Shown here piece by piece: positions 43,972 to 55,177 of a DNA stretch of 64,000 bases. The notes under the pieces are model-generated. The model was not told the origin of the DNA, did no database searches, and was given only the letters and a program-made list of their open reading frames with translations. This DNA is from Nitrospira sp. BO4 (GTDB lineage: Bacteria > Nitrospirota > Nitrospiria > Nitrospirales > Nitrospiraceae). The DNA lies in the NCBI GenBank assembly GCA_030144965.1, contig JAMPUU010000012.1, positions 496,001 through 560,000 of the forward strand. Reading direction: 5' to 3'. The position numbers and the translations under genes were made by a program. Every line of letters begins with the position of its first letter. Position 1 is the stretch's first letter.

Positions 43972-45453
43972 CTAATTGGTCGCCTGGTTACCTGCTTGTG
44001 CAAATCCAGACTCGAAAACGATCACTCCTGTGGGGTTTGGCCCGACAGTCACGTCCTGCTTCTTCAGATTGTCGGTAGCATTGATAATCGAGACCGAATT
44101 GTCTACGCCGTTAGATACAACCAGATACTTCGCTTCGCCTGTTCCCCGGGCCAACACATCGAAGCTGTGCGCACCGGTCGACACCAATGGGATTTCCCTC
44201 AGCAGCGTCAGTGTCGGAGGTGCCAGCGTCGTCCAGTCATACGCAAACAACCGGTCTTTCTTCGTCGCTGTGGCCCCATTCCCCGCCAGAATGTAGAACC
44301 GCTTCGAGTCCGGAGAGAACTTGAATGCTCCCGCTGAGGTTCCATCGAGATCCGGTGTGGTCAAATCCGCGATGGCCGGCACCGCAGCGCTCAGATCGAT
44401 CACCCCCAGTTTGGTCGCTTGTGGGGCGGTCGTTTCCCCGCGCAGCAGGAGATATTTGCCGTCGGCAGAAATCCCGTACGAGGTGTATGGGGTTCCTGCC
44501 AAGTCAAAAGTCTTGGTAATTGCAAATGTCGTCGGATCGATCTCCGCGATTTGTCCGTATCCTTCTTGAATGCTGTACACCTTTTTTGTGAACTTGGACC
44601 ACCGAATCCCGTGTGGACCGGCGGCATTCGGTGTAAATGCGGTCGTGGGTGACGTTGCAGACTCATCATTGCAAGGTGTCGTTTCCTTGGACGAATTGCA
44701 CAGATCAATTCGTGCAATAATGGTGAGATAATTGGCAGAGGCCTCGTCATCGTCGATGACTGCTATTTCACCGCCGACTTCGCTCGAGACAAATGCACGC
44801 TTCGGCACTCCATCTCCGGAGAAAGCCGTAACTTTATGACCATCAGCCAAGAGACAAATGGTTTTTACTACTTTGGGAATGGTCCCCCCCGGCCCGAGAT
44901 GGGAGTTGTGAATCACGGTCACTGATCCCCCACCCTGAACCGCACAGTTGATCAAATCATCACCCGGAGTCGTGGTCGCCGGGGCATTGTCGCCATCATT
45001 CATAATCCAAACAATCTCTCCATCGTTTCTATCACGATAAAGATGGACTGGTCTGGTCCCGGCAGGAAGGTTAACTTCATGAACCGGAGTTGCGCCAGTC
45101 AACGGATCGATTGTCGCAACCTTATTCGCTGCCGCAAGAGTCATAAATAGCCAGTCTTCGTTCGAAAACTGCATATCCCCCAAGGCGACATTTTCGAATT
45201 TCGCTGCATCGATCGTATTGATCACGGCATTGCCTGAATCACCTCTGATGGCCACACTGGTCAACGTCTTGTCACCGGTGTTGTTGATAAATGCGATCGG
45301 TCCGCTAAGGCCGGCGCTGCCGCCGGACGCCGGTAGCCCTGTGGTGGGAGTGGACTCTCCCGAATTGCAGGCTGCCAGGCTCATCAGTGCAAGTCCAAGC
45401 ACACCCGTTTTGGTATAGGATAACAAAAGTCGTTTCTTCGTGTTGGCTTCCAT
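43972..45453 (-). CDS. YVTN/LVIVD-type beta-propeller lipoprotein
   Basis: A 493-residue lipoprotein with lipobox (LMSLAACNSGE, Cys near residue 28). The rest has repeated beta-propeller blades in the YVTN/LVIVD style: KLGVIDLSAAVPAIADL, SPDSKRFYILAGNGAT, KYLVVSNGVDNSVSIINAT. Such surface or periplasmic propellers are found beside metal and nitrogen-redox systems, but no haem motif is present here. GGAAGG precedes the ATG; the frame is open to 45516. A small RGPP leader ORF ends 66 bases upstream. Confidence 0.8.
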   Translation of the reverse strand: MEANTKKRLLLSYTKTGVLGLALMSLAACNSGESTPTTGLPASGGSAGLSGPIAFINNTGDKTLTSVAIRGDSGNAVINTIDAAKFENVALGDMQFSNEDWLFMTLAAANKVATIDPLTGATPVHEVNLPAGTRPVHLYRDRNDGEIVWIMNDGDNAPATTTPGDDLINCAVQGGGSVTVIHNSHLGPGGTIPKVVKTICLLADGHKVTAFSGDGVPKRAFVSSEVGGEIAVIDDDEASANYLTIIARIDLCNSSKETTPCNDESATSPTTAFTPNAAGPHGIRWSKFTKKVYSIQEGYGQIAEIDPTTFAITKTFDLAGTPYTSYGISADGKYLLLRGETTAPQATKLGVIDLSAAVPAIADLTTPDLDGTSAGAFKFSPDSKRFYILAGNGATATKKDRLFAYDWTTLAPPTLTLLREIPLVSTGAHSFDVLARGTGEAKYLVVSNGVDNSVSIINATDNLKKQDVTVGPNPTGVIVFESGFAQAGNQATN

Positions 45454-45480
45454 GGATCGTTCCTTCCTCGTTAGCTGTCG

Positions 45481-45540
45481 CTCTCGTACCGGGGAGCGCT
45501 GCCGGTTTCCTTGCATGAGTTATGTCACACGGTATGAGAG
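45481..45540 (-). promoter_or_regulatory. leader-RNA pairing before the propeller lipoprotein gene
   Basis: On the minus strand CTCTCATACCG (45540-45530), which encodes the residues just after RGPP of the leader protein, pairs in 10 of 11 positions with CGGTACGAGAG (45491-45481) in the untranslated leader, about 30 bases before the lipoprotein ATG. It does not cover the Shine-Dalgarno itself. The complementarity is seen in the sequence; the regulatory role is inferred by analogy with the czcC leader. Confidence 0.35.
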
Positions 45541-45888
45541 TGGTGGCCCTCGAGGAACGATCTCCGCATGAAACAGACCGACAAGCAGGGTATCGGCGCC
45601 GAGATTCCAGACTTGCCCGATGAGAACATCGATCGAGGCTCCGCCCCGACCGTTGGAACCTTCGGCATCGATGCCGCCACAGTGCCAAATGCAATGACTC
45701 GCGCCATGATGGGTGCTCGGCGTTTGTCCTTGCGGACAATGCGGCGTGGTCCATTGCGCCGTGAGGTTCCCTTGTGTAACGGACAGAGAACCGGCGAGCC
45801 AAAGGGCGATACAGCAGCCCGCCATCGCGCGAACGAACAACGTTCTATGCCTTACACTCCACATTCGTGATCCACAATCCATCATCAT
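45520..45888 (-). CDS. small secreted leader protein, CxWxC and RGPP (CruR-like)
   Basis: A protein of about 122 residues with a hydrophobic export segment (AMAGCCIALWLAGSLSV), a His/Cys sensor stretch (STHHGASHCIWHCGG, after an earlier HCPQGQ) and the ending VPRGPPLSYRVT. It is related by motif to the leaders at 47083 and 49222 and lies directly before the propeller lipoprotein gene. DUF2946/CruR proteins have CxxC and RAPP; here the spacing is CxWxC. The start is one of three consecutive ATGs (45888-45880) or a later Met; no good Shine-Dalgarno is seen. Confidence 0.6.
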   Translation of the reverse strand: MMMDCGSRMWSVRHRTLFVRAMAGCCIALWLAGSLSVTQGNLTAQWTTPHCPQGQTPSTHHGASHCIWHCGGIDAEGSNGRGGASIDVLIGQVWNLGADTLLVGLFHAEIVPRGPPLSYRVT

Positions 45889-45910
45889 CCGATCGCTGCC
45901 CTGTCTTCCC

Positions 45911-46984
45911 CTAGGACGACCCGCCAAAGAGTTGAAATGACTTGGTCATCCCAAAGATGTAGCTGATCTGTTGTTCCAGATTGCCGTTGAAATCCCGGTG
46001 AATAGGGATTTGGGCGATGAAATAGAACGAGGCAAAGTTAAATGCATTCAACATAATTCCCGGTGAATACGCGACATAGGTCGAGCCGGTGGTCGGTACC
46101 GCCCGAAACTTGATGGCTGGATCGAGCAAGATCGCCGAGCCGGTCCCTGGATTGAACTGGAAAAGCGCCGCGTCCATGGCATCGTTCTGCATATATCGAA
46201 AATTGAACTGCTGCATCAGCACCAGCCAGGGAGTCTGCTCGAGGGGGATGATATTGACCCCGAGGCTCGCGTTCACTTCATCGCCGAACTGATAGCCGTC
46301 GCTGTTTTTGAACGTGTGCCGATAACTTGCCGAGGCAAATTGATTGACCCGATGGGGAATCAGCTCATACGTTTGATAGATCATCGGGATCACACCGAAG
46401 TTTCCCCGTCCGATTTGAAGCGTCGATTCGGCCAAGGTGGTTCCCTGAGCAAACCGGCCGTAGCTACCCGTCGGAAAATCGACACCCACTCCCAAGACGA
46501 CCATGCTGCGAAGAGTGGGCAACACGTTGTACTTCAGCGTCGCGCGAATATCGCCGAGACCTCGCTCGCTGTAGGGAACCGGCGTGAGGCCGCCGATCTG
46601 CGCATTTGACTCTACATGCTTGTATGGGATGGCCACTTGGATGCCGAGACGATCCGTCAGTCCGTAGTTGAGATCAAGGGTCGCGGTGCGGGTCGTGGTC
46701 TCGATTCTGTTAACGTTCAAATTTGCTAACGTGAGAGTCCGTTCACCCTGATTGGCAAAGGGGATGCGCCCGCCATCACCCGGTGCGGCCTCCATCGGCG
46801 TATAGTTGTAGATGGCATTGATGGTCAACAGACCTTTCATCGGCACTTGCTGTTGAGAGCCGATGACCACAAAGCAACTGACGGACCCACAGGACGCCGC
46901 GACGTGGGAAGGCCAGAGCATCGAGACGGTCATTGCGACGACACCACAGACTGCAAAGGCACAGCACCAGAGCTTGCGCGTCAT
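45911..46984 (-). CDS. outer-membrane beta-barrel protein, paralogue 2
   Basis: A 357-residue exported protein. Right after the signal peptide (about residues 1-30) comes SCGSVSCFVVIGSQQQV, a two-Cys motif shared with the paralogue at 47986. The rest is a barrel of about 12 to 14 strands: TATLDLNYGLTDRLGIQVAI, RATLKYNVLPTLRSMVVLGV, NQFASASYRHTF. This resembles transporter/phenol-degradation meta-pathway-type barrels. It has no TonB plug domain. Its leader ORF at 47083 ends 98 bases upstream. A surface channel for a metal-related ligand is inference. Confidence 0.75.
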   Translation of the reverse strand: MTRKLWCCAFAVCGVVAMTVSMLWPSHVAASCGSVSCFVVIGSQQQVPMKGLLTINAIYNYTPMEAAPGDGGRIPFANQGERTLTLANLNVNRIETTTRTATLDLNYGLTDRLGIQVAIPYKHVESNAQIGGLTPVPYSERGLGDIRATLKYNVLPTLRSMVVLGVGVDFPTGSYGRFAQGTTLAESTLQIGRGNFGVIPMIYQTYELIPHRVNQFASASYRHTFKNSDGYQFGDEVNASLGVNIIPLEQTPWLVLMQQFNFRYMQNDAMDAALFQFNPGTGSAILLDPAIKFRAVPTTGSTYVAYSPGIMLNAFNFASFYFIAQIPIHRDFNGNLEQQISYIFGMTKSFQLFGGSS

Positions 46985-46995
46985 GATTCCACGAT

Positions 46996-47094
46996 CTTTC
47001 TGTTTGTCATACGATAGAATCCGCGCATCGGATCCCACCGTAAGACAGGGTTGTTAAGAAAAAGGTCTGCCGACTATGGACGCTAGACAGAAAG
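46996..47094 (-). promoter_or_regulatory. leader-RNA pairing before barrel paralogue 2
   Basis: On the minus strand CTTTCTGT (47094-47087), the codons right after RGPP of the leader protein, is perfectly complementary to ACAGAAAG (47003-46996), which lies 12 to 19 bases before the ATG of the barrel gene. The pairing would cover the start region unless a ribosome is held at RGPP. The complementarity is seen in the sequence; the function is inferred. Confidence 0.4.
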
Positions 47095-47391
47095 GCTGGG
47101 AGGCCCGCGGAAGAAGTACGAGAGGGAGATCACACTGAGGACTGCGTTGAAGGGAGGAATGCTTACCCATTCAAGAAGTTGAAGCCCTGATGTGAACTGC
47201 ACGACGGACGATTCGATCCCCACGCCGCCGGCGCACAGCCACGCACAGATGCCGGTGGAATGAGTTGCCGCCTGATGGCCGGCATGGTGTTCGGCATGGC
47301 TGACACTCGGTGCAGCCATGAGCCCGTTCATCAATACGATGACGAGCAGCAATGCCCAGACTAATACCGGCTGTTTTACGGTCACCGTCAT
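47083..47391 (-). CDS. small secreted leader protein, CxWxC and RGPP (CruR-like)
   Basis: A 102-residue protein with signal peptide (about residues 8-28), a His-rich stretch leading into the Cys motif (AEHHAGHQAATHSTGICAW, then LCAGG) and the C-terminus YFFRGPPSLSV. It starts 10 bases after the tlpA-like stop and ends 98 bases before barrel paralogue 2. The pattern is very close to the leader at 49222. By analogy with CruR it would sense copper while being made and arrest on its RGPP. Confidence 0.65.
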   Translation of the reverse strand: MTVTVKQPVLVWALLLVIVLMNGLMAAPSVSHAEHHAGHQAATHSTGICAWLCAGGVGIESSVVQFTSGLQLLEWVSIPPFNAVLSVISLSYFFRGPPSLSV

Positions 47392-47401
47392 AACTGATCG
47401 C

Positions 47402-47956
47402 CTAGTGCAAAGATGCGGCCTTCACCGGTTCTTGTTTCTGAATGCGGGCAACCACATCCAGAATGACTTGCTCGGTCAAGAGTCCGCCCTTGATATATTC
47501 TTGAACCACGCCCTTCTCATCGATGAACACGCTCACAGGCAACCCGAAGACCCCAAACTGGTTGGCGACTTTGTTATCCCGATCCATAAGCACCGGGAAC
47601 GTATGGCCATATTGCTTGATGTGCTCGCGCACCTTGGCATCGTCTTCCAGCTCATTGATGGCCAACACCACAAATCGCTTATCCCGAAGTTTGTCGTACG
47701 TGGCCTGCATCGCGGGCATTTCCGTCGTGCACGGCTTGCACCAGGTCGCCCAGAAATTCACGAGCACGACCTTGCCGCGATATTGGCTCAAACTCTGCGA
47801 CTTACCTTCCAAATCGACTAAACGAAAATCTTCGGCAGCCGTGCCCACCGCCGGAACTCGTGAGCCCATACCCCACCCGTCTAAGGCGGGCAATGCCACC
47901 AATACCGAAAGCAGCAGGATTCCCACGGATACGATTTTGAACTCTCTTGATCTCAT
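47402..47956 (-). CDS. TlpA/ResA-like thioredoxin
   Basis: A 184-residue membrane-anchored or periplasmic thioredoxin-fold protein with N-terminal hydrophobic segment (about residues 10-28) and redox motif NFWATWCKPCTTEMPAM near residues 70-86. AAGGAGG stands before the ATG. TlpA/ResA proteins reduce periplasmic thiols, for example for cytochrome c or the copper sites of oxidases. It stands between the two barrel genes and might keep their Cys pair (CGSVxC) or the copper sites reduced (inference). Confidence 0.92.
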   Translation of the reverse strand: MRSREFKIVSVGILLLSVLVALPALDGWGMGSRVPAVGTAAEDFRLVDLEGKSQSLSQYRGKVVLVNFWATWCKPCTTEMPAMQATYDKLRDKRFVVLAINELEDDAKVREHIKQYGHTFPVLMDRDNKVANQFGVFGLPVSVFIDEKGVVQEYIKGGLLTEQVILDVVARIQKQEPVKAASLH

Positions 47957-47985
47957 ATGAGCCTCCTTCGATTGAACCGTTGCAT

Positions 47986-49116
47986 TTATGATAGGCTCAG
48001 AACCTGAAACACCCTCGTCAAACCAAACACAAAGCTCGTTCCTTGAGCCAGATTCCCATTGAAATCGCGATAGACCGGTATCTGCGCATAGAAGTACACC
48101 GACGTATTTTCAGTCAGCGGCGTCTTAATAAGCTCTCCCAGGCTCAGTTGGAAACCTGGTGTATAGGCAAAGTACGTGGATCCGGTTGTCGGAACCGATC
48201 GGCTCCTGATGTTCTCATCCAATACGATCACCTCGTCCGGAAACGTGGGGTCGCTTGGAGTCTGTGATCGAGCCAGCGATCCGCGAAAATGATCGCGCTG
48301 CATGTAGCGGAAATTGAACTGATTGGTCAACACGAGCCAGGGGACGGTTACAAGATTTGCGCCGGCCGAAAAATCAAATTGATCCCCGAATTGGTAGCCA
48401 AAGTTGTTACGAAACGTGTGGCGGTAACTGCCGGAGGTGAACTGGTTCAAACGATGCGGAATAATCTCATAGGTTTGATAGAACGACGCCTGAACACCGA
48501 CTTGACCGCGCCCAAGCTGGGCCGTCGGTTCCATCGTCTCAGCCGGTTCCCCCGAGAGTCCTGCAGTCGTTTGGTTATGATCACCTGTTGGAACGTACAC
48601 CCCGAAGCCCGTCACTACGAGACTCCGCAGGGACGGCAACACGTTGTATTTGGCATTGATGAAGATGTCACCGAAGCCGTTATCCGAAAACCGTGTTTCT
48701 TCTCCGGCTCCGCCGTTCGCCTCTCCTAATCCATCAATATGCCGATGCCTGATCTTCTTATAGGGGATGGCGACTTCCAAGCCGAACCGATCGGTGACCC
48801 CGTAGTTGAGATCCAGCGTATACATTTGCGTGATGGTCCGAATCTCTTTGTGGTGCCCCAGAATGAGTTGCCGGTTGTCCAGATCGACAGCGGGAATGAC
48901 CCCATCGGTCCCACTGAGCAACGTCCCTTGCGGTGTGTAGTTGTAGAAGCCGTTAACGGTGAGCAGACCCTTTGGTGAAACCTGTTGCTGAGATCCGATG
49001 ACGACAAAACACGTCACAGATCCACAAGATCCATGCGCAGTCTGGACGACAGGCCAGGCCAATGAGAACAGACTCAACCCCAGCAACAACGAAAATAGGT
49101 AACGCGCGACTGCCAT
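47986..49116 (-). CDS. outer-membrane beta-barrel protein, paralogue 1
   Basis: A 376-residue exported barrel protein. After the signal peptide it has SCGSVTCFVVIGSQQQVS, then KGLLTVNGFYNYTPQG, YTLDLNYGVTDRFGLEVAIP, NQFTSGSYRHTFRNNFGYQF and the ending AQGTSFVFGLTRVFQVLSLS. It is clearly a paralogue of the 45911 gene, sharing the two-Cys start and the strand phrases. It lies 105 bases after the leader ORF at 49222 and 29 bases before tlpA. It has no TonB plug. The ligand is unknown. Confidence 0.75.
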   Translation of the reverse strand: MAVARYLFSLLLGLSLFSLAWPVVQTAHGSCGSVTCFVVIGSQQQVSPKGLLTVNGFYNYTPQGTLLSGTDGVIPAVDLDNRQLILGHHKEIRTITQMYTLDLNYGVTDRFGLEVAIPYKKIRHRHIDGLGEANGGAGEETRFSDNGFGDIFINAKYNVLPSLRSLVVTGFGVYVPTGDHNQTTAGLSGEPAETMEPTAQLGRGQVGVQASFYQTYEIIPHRLNQFTSGSYRHTFRNNFGYQFGDQFDFSAGANLVTVPWLVLTNQFNFRYMQRDHFRGSLARSQTPSDPTFPDEVIVLDENIRSRSVPTTGSTYFAYTPGFQLSLGELIKTPLTENTSVYFYAQIPVYRDFNGNLAQGTSFVFGLTRVFQVLSLS

Positions 49117-49221
49117 GATAAAGGGCTCTTTCCCCCAAAGAACGACCGCCTGACCACCTGCAGCAGGACCTCATACGAGATCACATGCGGCAAGGCGACT
49201 CTGACGAAATGGCGTAGAGGT

Positions 49222-49527
49222 TTATGTGCTGAAGGATGGAGGAGCGCGGCTGGAGAAAATGGGAGACGGTTCAGAAATCGAATCGTTTGAATGAAGAATT
49301 GGAATGAGCGCGACGGGGCCGTATTCGGTCGGAATCAGGAACACCTCGGTATCGAGCACGGTGCCGGCAGCACACATCCACGAGCAAAGCACGGTTCCGT
49401 GCGTGGCTGTTTGATGCTGAGCGTGGTGTCCGGCATGTTCCGCGGATTGAGCTTGAGCCAATCCGCCGACGGCGAGGACACAGAGGACAAGTGAAATTGA
49501 AAGAAACTTACGGAGAGCGTTATTCAT
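49222..49527 (-). CDS. small secreted leader protein, CxWxC and RAPP (CruR-like)
   Basis: A protein of about 101 residues (from ATG 49527; GTG 49536 is possible) with signal peptide, the sensor stretch HAGHHAQHQTATHG followed by TVLCSWMCAAG, and the ending SSRAPPSFST. It is the first gene of the minus-strand envelope cluster and is divergent from secA. Unlike the other leaders, I find no strong pairing between its last codons and the ribosome site of the next gene; only CCTCC within the RAPP codons matches the GGGGG there. Confidence 0.65.
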   Translation of the reverse strand: MNNALRKFLSISLVLCVLAVGGLAQAQSAEHAGHHAQHQTATHGTVLCSWMCAAGTVLDTEVFLIPTEYGPVALIPILHSNDSISEPSPIFSSRAPPSFST

Positions 49528-49742
49528 CGAAGGCACTACTCACATAAACCCAGGTACAACTGAACCGCCAAATACCACTGACACAGTAACTCAAATATTA
49601 GGTGACTAGGACAATATCTGTCAAGCCGCCGTTATGCCACAGACAGTCGAGTAGGATTCATTGGAGAGATGCTGTATACTGCCAACCCTATTTCTATGGT
49701 AGGAATCCACTCTCACTAAAGGGCGACACGTATCTTTATCCT

Positions 49743-52463
<2,721 letters not shown>

Positions 52464-52877
52464 GAGCTGAGCTCGGTAGTGGAGCCGGACCTCGAACCTC
52501 GTCATGATGCGACAGATCCCCACCGCTGTTGACCGTTCTAGCCTTGCCCGCACACGACTCTAAGGCTGCGCCGAAGCGCGAAGCTGGCGTGTGCAGATAT
52601 CAGTAGCCAATTGATTCAACAGCCGCCATGCCGAAGTCCAGCTCCACTATCGACCAAATAAAGAAGGGGGAGAAGGCGTGCTACGAAGAGTGAATGGGCC
52701 CGACAGAACAGGCGCCTTATTTGAGAGGGACGCTGCAATTCTGCTTTATTTCACCTTGACTTATGCGGGTTCCGAACGCTACTCTATGTACCTTTCGACA
52801 CCTGAAGATGGGCAGGCGCTGCCCATAGGCTAGGGGTGTCGCTTTTTTCTATTGTGAACGGTGAATTGGAGTTCTCC
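52464..52877 (+). promoter_or_regulatory. secA-nuo intergenic region with predicted promoter
   Basis: About 410 bases without a gene. TTGACT (52756-52761) and TACTCT (52780-52785) with an 18-base spacer form a likely sigma70 promoter for the methyltransferase-nuo operon; transcription would start near 52792. Inverted repeats are seen at CGCACACG ... CGTGTGC (about 52545-52595) and GGGCAGGCGCTGCCC (about 52810-52825), the latter within the predicted 5' leader. No terminator with a clear T-tract follows secA. Confidence 0.4.
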
Positions 52878-54047
52878 GTGAGCACAGGGCATCCGGAATT
52901 GGTTGCTGCCATTGCCTCTGAGATCGCCGCTTTTGGTCCGATTCCATTTGTTCGCTTCATGGAGTTGGCCCTCTACCACCCACAGTTCGGCTACTACATG
53001 CGCGCGCCGGAACACACGACGGAACGGATTGGTTGGCGTGGCGATTTCTACACGAGTTCGGACGTGCACCCGATCCTTGGACAAGCTCTGGCAAAGCAAG
53101 CCGAGCAGATGCACCGGTTGCTCGGCCAACCGGGCCAGTTTACCGTCATTGAAATGGGACCCGGCAAAGGGTTGCTGGCGAAACACTTCCTATCGGCTTG
53201 CCAGCGTAACTTCAACTCATTGTTCCGGCAGCTTCGGTATGTCCTGATTGAACGAAGCCCCGCCATGCGGGAGGTGCAGCGCAAAAACCTCGATTCCTGG
53301 ATCGATCAACCGGATCTTCTGACCTGGAAGGAAGATCTTGAAAGTCTCGCGCCTGTCACCGGACTGTTCTTCAGTAATGAACTCGTCGATTCGTTTCCGG
53401 TGCACCGAGTTCAAGTGACTTCGAAAGGGATAGAAGAGCTCTGGGTAGACCATCGGGACGGTCGGTTCGTGGAATGCCTGAAACCGTTGTCGTCGGACGC
53501 GCTCGCCTCTCACCTCCGCCGCGTGAGGACTGATTGGCCGGAAAGCTATCGTTCCGAGATCAACCTCCATGCGTTGGCCTGGATGGACCAAGTGGCTCGG
53601 CATCTGGACCGTGGATTCGTGCTCACCATCGATTACGGTCACACGATGCAGGATCTCTATCAGTCCGACCGAACGGACGGGACGTTCCTCTGTTACTCGC
53701 GACACTCCACCCATGAGGATCCATTCACGCGTGTGGGTGACCAAGACATGACCGCCCATGTGGACTTCTCAAGTCTGGCTGCCGCAGGCGAGGAGCGGGG
53801 ACTTCGGACGAGCGGTTTTACGAATCAACTGAGTTTTCTCATGGGACTCGGTGTCGAACAGATGATGGAGGAGCTGGAACCGGATAGCGGGGAGTTCCAC
53901 GCGGCGATTCATCTCTTGAAACCGAACGGCATGGGCACCACATTCAAAGTCCTCGTCCAGCACAAGGGAATCCTTGATCCTGAACTCGATGGCCTGAAGT
54001 ACAAACCGTTCTTTCGTTCGGCGCTCATAGCGCAATCAGCTGCATGA
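52878..54047 (+). CDS. MidA/NDUFAF7-like SAM-dependent methyltransferase
   Basis: A 389-residue class I methyltransferase of the PF02636 type. Features are FVRFMELALYHPQFGYYM, RGDFYTSSDVHPILGQALA, the SAM motif TVIEMGPGKGLLAKHFL and ELVDSFPVHRV. Its eukaryotic relatives NDUFAF7/MidA methylate an Arg of complex I subunit NDUFS2 during assembly. Here it stands 75 bases before nuoA, and NuoCD below keeps the LHRG arginine context, so the same role is likely (inference). I chose GTG 52878 because GGAG lies six bases upstream; the frame is open to 52836. Confidence 0.85.
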   Translation: MSTGHPELVAAIASEIAAFGPIPFVRFMELALYHPQFGYYMRAPEHTTERIGWRGDFYTSSDVHPILGQALAKQAEQMHRLLGQPGQFTVIEMGPGKGLLAKHFLSACQRNFNSLFRQLRYVLIERSPAMREVQRKNLDSWIDQPDLLTWKEDLESLAPVTGLFFSNELVDSFPVHRVQVTSKGIEELWVDHRDGRFVECLKPLSSDALASHLRRVRTDWPESYRSEINLHALAWMDQVARHLDRGFVLTIDYGHTMQDLYQSDRTDGTFLCYSRHSTHEDPFTRVGDQDMTAHVDFSSLAAAGEERGLRTSGFTNQLSFLMGLGVEQMMEELEPDSGEFHAAIHLLKPNGMGTTFKVLVQHKGILDPELDGLKYKPFFRSALIAQSAA

Positions 54048-54122
54048 AGGCTCTGGAATGATGGCGTCTAGAACGTTCGGCGACGTTTCACATTTCACGT
54101 TTTGCGTTTTCACGGTGTCCCC

Positions 54123-54494
54123 ATGAGTAATCCTGGTGTTCCGGAAAACTATTTGCCGATCCTCCTTTTTATCGGTGTGGGCATTGCCCTTGGGACGATC
54201 ACCCTCTTGGTCGGACGCTTTGTCCGTCCCAACCAGCCCTATCAGGCCAAGTTATCGCCATATGAAAGCGGAAGTCCGCTCTTTCAGGACGCCCGTGTCC
54301 AGTTTCCGATTCGGTACTACATCATCGCGATGCTCTTTGTGATTTTCGATATCGAGATCGTCTTCATGTTTCCCTGGGCCGTTGCATTCAAGAGTCTTGG
54401 GCTGGTTGGATTGGTAGAGATGGTCCTGTTCATCGCCATTCTAGTGGTCGGGTTTTGGTACGCATGGAAGAAAGGAGCGCTCGAATGGGACTGA
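54123..54494 (+). CDS. nuoA: NADH-quinone oxidoreductase subunit A
   Basis: A 123-residue membrane subunit of complex I with three helices. The family signature is KLSPYESGSPLFQDAR, followed by PIRYYIIAMLFVIFDIEIV and the helix AILVVGFWYAWKKGALEW. The ATG has a weak ribosome site. The 136-base gap to nuoB (54495-54630) contains GC-rich short inverted repeats but no gene. Confidence 0.96.
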   Translation: MSNPGVPENYLPILLFIGVGIALGTITLLVGRFVRPNQPYQAKLSPYESGSPLFQDARVQFPIRYYIIAMLFVIFDIEIVFMFPWAVAFKSLGLVGLVEMVLFIAILVVGFWYAWKKGALEWD

Positions 54495-54630
54495 GCGGGT
54501 CCTGTCGTCGGCCGACCCATTCGTCCTCGCTCCACCCATCCCCCGGTGGGACCCTTTCGCTGCGGGCGACTGGGTCCTGGTGCCGACGCCACCCGCTCAC
54601 CATTCTCGCTAAGAGGAAGGCAAGAAGAGG

Positions 54631-55110
54631 ATGAGTCTGCTGGAGCGACAATTTGATGCCAACGTCCTGACGACGAATCTGGACGCCGTCGTCAATTGGG
54701 CCAGAAAGTCGGCGCTTTGGCCCATGACCTTCGGATTGGCCTGCTGCGCGATCGAAATGATCGCCAGCGTCTCCTCCCGGTACGATCTTGATCGTTTCGG
54801 CGCCGGCGTCTTTCGAGCGTCGCCCAGGCAATCGGACCTCATGATTGTCGCAGGAACGGTCTCGCGCAAGATGGCCCCGGTCATTCGACGAATCTACGAT
54901 CAAATGCCCGAGCCTCGATACGTCATCTGCATGGGCTCGTGCGCGACGTCGGGCAATCATTACAACAGCTACGCCGTCGTACAGGGCGTGGATCAAATCG
55001 TACCGGTGGATGTTTACGTCCCCGGCTGCCCGCCGAGACCAGAGGCATTACTGGACGGGCTTTTAAAATTACAGGAAAAGATCCAACGCGAGAAAGTATT
55101 CGTGAAGTAG
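54631..55110 (+). CDS. nuoB: NADH-quinone oxidoreductase subunit B
   Basis: A 159-residue peripheral subunit carrying cluster N2. The conserved cysteines are visible in [19 protein letters not shown] and [23 protein letters not shown] and AAGAGG precede the ATG. It is full length for NuoB and lies between nuoA and the nuoCD fusion. Confidence 0.97.
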   Translation: MSLLERQFDANVLTTNLDAVVNWARKSALWPMTFGLACCAIEMIASVSSRYDLDRFGAGVFRASPRQSDLMIVAGTVSRKMAPVIRRIYDQMPEPRYVICMGSCATSGNHYNSYAVVQGVDQIVPVDVYVPGCPPRPEALLDGLLKLQEKIQREKVFVK

Positions 55111-55177
55111 CGATGTGGCGCGTCACTCGGAAAACGAGTGGGCATCATTTGAATGACGCCTGACACTTGGCGAACTC

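Noticed and set aside
49131-49240. Pairing of the 49222 leader end with the ribosome site of the next barrel gene
   Set aside because: Only a 5-bp match (CCTCC in the RAPP codons with GGGGG) was found, much weaker than at the other leaders, so I do not claim it.
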